Assembly: GCA_021296025.1 (NCBI GenBank)
Contig: JAGWBF010000103.1
Location: 1 to 8,342, forward strand
Direction: 5' to 3'
DNA from: Dehalococcoidia bacterium
Lineage (GTDB): Bacteria > Chloroflexota > Dehalococcoidia > Lucifugimonadales > JAGWBF01
DNA length: 8,342 nucleotides
Shown here: positions 6,117 through 8,342 of the stretch, piece after piece
Layout of the letters: every line of letters begins with the position of its first letter
Numbering within the stretch: position 1 is the stretch's first letter
Position numbers and translations under genes: made by a program
Notes under the pieces: model-generated
The model's database searches: none
What the model was told of the DNA's origin: nothing
Seen by the model: only the letters and a program-made list of their open reading frames with translations

Positions 6117-7397
6117 TTAAACGCTGTCCGCCTCCCATTGGTACTTGCAGGTGTGCTCTGGTATGTGACCCGGCCATTCCGATTGCTCGGCAACCTTAGT
6201 CCAACAACTGTAGACATCCAGGGCCGAGACTTGGGCGTGCCAGAGGCTGGTGGTCTCATCGTATTGGCTGCCCGACAGGTAACAGGTGCGTCCTTCGTAG
6301 GGGGAGAAACCACAGTACCTGGTATATGCCTCATCGTAGCTATCCCTTACCTCTCTGAAGACATCTCTTGCGGTCAGAACGGCAAGACGTAACTCGGCAT
6401 TCTCAGGCCGCGTGTCGGCAAAGAACTCCACCGCATAACCCTCAACATTGCCATGGGGTATCCAGCACCCATCGTCCTCCTCATTGCCATCGCCCCTGGG
6501 CCAGAAGTGATAAACATCGTCCTCGAACTTGATGTCAATTACCCGGTGGGCTGTGTTCACATCGTCCTTGTCGGCATGGGTTTCCCAGCAGTTGGGGTTA
6601 AAGCTGATAACTGCCCCTTCCACAATCATGGATGGTTCGAATTCGGTAATCCAGGTCACACTATCCAGACAACCTAACGTGGGTTCCATACTTCCGGTGC
6701 AAAAGAATCCGCCAGTTGTTCTGCTATCCCAGCTAAGGATGAGGGGGCGCAGCATGTCCTCAAGTTCTACGATCTCGCCCCGGACCCCATCCGCCGTACT
6801 CTGTAGTTCCTCGACAGTGCCGACCGCGCTTTGCAAAGCCATGTACTCGGTTCGGGCAGTCTCCAAATCCCCGCTGAGCTCTCTATTACTTGCTTGCAGG
6901 TTATCGTTTTCCGCTCGGGCCTCGGACAGATCAGAGTGCAGACCCGCATTGGTTTCCAGGAGCCTCTCGTTATTGTTCCTGGAAACTGCGAGGTCGGTAG
7001 TTAGCTGTTCCTTGTCCACAAAAAGGGCATCTCCCCTTGAGATGGCCTCGTCTCGTTCTCCAGTCAGCTCTGAATTGGCTGCTTCCAGGCCCTGGACCGT
7101 TAGCTCAAGCCTAGCCTTTCCTACTTCCAGGATGGTCACGTTATCTTCAAGACCGTCGATTTCACCTTCAAGGTCATCTATGTCCGATTCTAGCCCAACG
7201 ATGTCCCTGCGTAAGTCTTCGTTTGTGCTTTGAAGGACTACGTTCAGACTCTCTTGGGACGACAGCGATGCCTGAGTAATCTTCAGCTCGGCGTTAGTCC
7301 TGTCTAATCGCAACCAGGTGATTGCAACGGCGGCAGTCAATAAGCCAACCACAGCAACCAATGCGAACCCGAGAAGTAACTTCGTCCACCTGTTCAA
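6117..7397 (-). CDS. Membrane-anchored coiled coil fused to an S26-type signal peptidase-like domain
   Basis: This 426-residue protein has three visible parts. Residues 7-28 are a single hydrophobic anchor. Residues about 33-218 are a long acidic coiled coil; a clear heptad run is Ile66, Leu69, Ile73, Leu76, Ile80, Leu83, Val87, Leu90. Residues about 230-325 resemble the S26 signal peptidase fold: TGSMEPTL with nucleophile Ser236, then TAHRVIDI with His284, then RGDGNEEDD with Asp303 and Asp308/309, then IPHGNVEGYAV. A His instead of Lys as general base is the archaeal/ER (Sec11, S26B) arrangement. Distances of 19 residues from His to the first Asp and 6 to Asp309 are close to Sec11. The last ~90 residues are unassigned. 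Eight cysteines (233, 243, 270, 311, 362, 372, 398, 417) all lie beyond the coil and suggest disulfides outside the cytoplasm. The TTG start follows AGAGGGGGT at 7411-7403. Whether it cleaves signal peptides or something else is unknown. Confidence 0.8.
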   Translation of the reverse strand: MNRWTKLLLGFALVAVVGLLTAAVAITWLRLDRTNAELKITQASLSSQESLNVVLQSTNEDLRRDIVGLESDIDDLEGEIDGLEDNVTILEVGKARLELTVQGLEAANSELTGERDEAISRGDALFVDKEQLTTDLAVSRNNNERLLETNAGLHSDLSEARAENDNLQASNRELSGDLETARTEYMALQSAVGTVEELQSTADGVRGEIVELEDMLRPLILSWDSRTTGGFFCTGSMEPTLGCLDSVTWITEFEPSMIVEGAVISFNPNCWETHADKDDVNTAHRVIDIKFEDDVYHFWPRGDGNEEDDGCWIPHGNVEGYAVEFFADTRPENAELRLAVLTARDVFREVRDSYDEAYTRYCGFSPYEGRTCYLSGSQYDETTSLWHAQVSALDVYSCWTKVAEQSEWPGHIPEHTCKYQWEADSV

Positions 7398-7402
7398 TTG
7401 CT

Positions 7403-7411
7403 ACCCCCTCT
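7403..7411 (-). promoter_or_regulatory. Ribosome binding site supporting a TTG start for the peptidase-like gene
   Basis: AGAGGGGGT on the minus strand ends five bases before the TTG at 7397-7395. The hydrophobic anchor begins six residues after this start, consistent with a natural N-terminus. Confidence 0.5.
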
Positions 7412-7742
7412 GGAAACTGAACTTGCCGCTTATCAAGACTGCACATCTTCAAAGCCAATTCTAATGCCTTAACACCGCTAATTTACGAATATGGGCACAG
7501 CCTCTTTCCCCCACTGGGAGGAATTATGGGCAGGATGTACCGGACCTCTACAAACATGAGGTCCAAGCTAAGCCTCCTCTGAACAAAGCGTCCCGAGAAG
7601 GCGAACCAGCAAAACCAAGCAATCGAGCCGGGATATGTCGTTTACTCATTATCATTTAGGCTGCACAGCAGATTTGGCCTCAGGACGTTTCTTTACATTG
7701 CCCCGATGTCACTGATGAAATGTTGGTACTGGACGTTTCGCA

Positions 7743-7750
7743 AAGGGGGT
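7743..7750 (+). promoter_or_regulatory. Ribosome binding site for the universal stress protein
   Basis: AAGGGGGT stands seven bases before the ATG at 7758. A second in-frame ATG at 7764 would be 13 bases away, so the first ATG is preferred. Confidence 0.5.
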
Positions 7751-7757
7751 TGTGCCC

Positions 7758-8342
7758 ATGGGCATGAATGACAGTAATCAAGAAGGTCAGCTCAACATCT
7801 TGGGTCGGCCCATTCTAGTCCCACTGGATGGGAGCGAAGTTGCGGCCGGCATCCTTCCATATGCTTCGCAGGTAGCCAGAAGCTGTAACGTTCCCCTGGT
7901 GTTGCTCACGGTGGTCGATTCGGACGCCATAGAACGCCCCACCTCACCATTGACCCTACTCTCATTGGCCAGGGATAAGGGACCAAACTATTGGGATGAG
8001 ATCGAGGAAAGTTTACAAGTCAGCGCCCTGGATTCCCTGAAGGGCCTGGCATCCCGCCTTAGGAAGGAGGGGGTCGCCGTGGAGGTCCAGGCCGCCCTTG
8101 GACGCCCGGCTGAACAGATACTGCAAGTTTCTGAAGTGGTGGAATGCGGTCTGATAGCAATGTCGACCCATGGGCGAAACCCCATCAGTCGCAGCATATT
8201 GGGTAGCGTGACGGACAAGGTGATCCATACCTCCAAAATACCGGTGCTGACCGTAACCCCGGAACGGGGGAAAAGCTACCAGGAAGAAGGCACGCATGTC
8301 ACCACGGTGGTGGTGCCCCTGGATGGTTCGGAGCTTGCTGAA
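7758..8342 (+). CDS. Universal stress protein (UspA family), tandem-domain, C-terminal part beyond right edge
   Basis: The first 195 codons are present. Residues about 17-168 are one complete Usp domain, a Rossmann-like fold that often binds ATP. It begins with the strand PILVPLDGSEVA (18-29), including the usual Asp24, and has LGRPAEQIL (114-122). It ends with the nucleotide-loop region STHGRNPISRSILGSVTDKV (136-155) followed by IPVLTV. The loop fits the G-x2-G-x9-G-S pattern except that the first Gly is Ser136, a common variant; ATP binding is therefore likely but unproven. A second domain begins at VVVPLDGSELAE (184-195) and is cut by the window edge, so this is a two-domain Usp. Such proteins are cytoplasmic and help cells through starvation, redox or energy stress. 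The ATG follows AAGGGGGT by seven bases. It is divergent from the peptidase-like gene with a long gap, so it probably has its own promoter. Confidence 0.92.
   Translation, partial: MGMNDSNQEGQLNILGRPILVPLDGSEVAAGILPYASQVARSCNVPLVLLTVVDSDAIERPTSPLTLLSLARDKGPNYWDEIEESLQVSALDSLKGLASRLRKEGVAVEVQAALGRPAEQILQVSEVVECGLIAMSTHGRNPISRSILGSVTDKVIHTSKIPVLTVTPERGKSYQEEGTHVTTVVVPLDGSELAE

Larger units (their letters stand above)
7398..7757. other. 360-base intergenic region between divergent peptidase-like and stress-protein genes
   Basis: No convincing coding frame or RNA gene is seen here. On the minus strand a TAGAAT (7463-7458) could be a -10 for the peptidase-like gene, but no matching -35 lies at the right distance. 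On the plus strand TTTACA (7692-7697) and TGAAAT (7716-7721) with an 18-base spacer make a weak promoter candidate for the stress protein. The nine-base word GGACGTTTC occurs twice in the same orientation (7683-7691 and 7731-7739), bracketing that candidate. These are low-confidence readings. Confidence 0.3.

Noticed and set aside
6529..7233. Ser-rich open frame of 234 codons on the plus strand opposite the peptidase-like gene
   Set aside because: Its low-complexity Ser/Arg content is what the reverse complement of an acidic Glu/Leu/Asp coiled coil gives; there is no ribosome site or known domain.
7988..8297. Minus-strand frames inside the universal stress protein
   Set aside because: They are antisense to a complete Usp domain, which continues in frame to the window edge.

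Overview
The window reads as a piece of bacterial chromosome, most likely from the Chloroflexota. That placement is an inference. It rests on a lipoprotein with a long Thr/Pro-rich linker behind its lipobox, a tandem-domain universal stress protein, a His-type (S26B) signal-peptidase-like protein, and fairly GC-rich coding sequence with some TTG starts. No rRNA, tRNA, phage, IS or CRISPR signal was seen, and no gene in the window looks broken.

Layout. Positions 1-204 (minus strand) hold the N-terminal part of a YbaY/YscW-type lipoprotein that runs off the left edge. Positions 370-1062 (minus) encode a six-TM cation diffusion facilitator that lacks the usual cytoplasmic domain and ends in a cysteine-rich tail. 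Positions 1271-3217 (minus) encode a copper/topaquinone amine oxidase with every catalytic residue in place, preceded in the same direction by an amidase-signature hydrolase at 3345-4745. A short divergent promoter region (4746-4880) separates the amidase from a plus-strand lipoprotein with a CrtC/AttH lipocalin-like domain (4881-6056). This lipoprotein converges on a minus-strand gene (6117-7397) for a membrane-anchored coiled coil fused to an S26-type serine peptidase domain. After a 360-base intergenic stretch, a plus-strand universal stress protein starts at 7758 and runs off the right edge.

How the genes may work together. The amidase and the amine oxidase are the only pair with a plausible metabolic link: amide hydrolysis can release an amine, which the oxidase would turn into aldehyde, ammonia and hydrogen peroxide. 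The other genes look like independent envelope or stress functions. The most unusual gene is the coiled-coil/S26 fusion, because its long coil would hold the peptidase domain well away from the membrane where signal peptidases normally work. No clearly new multi-gene system is visible.
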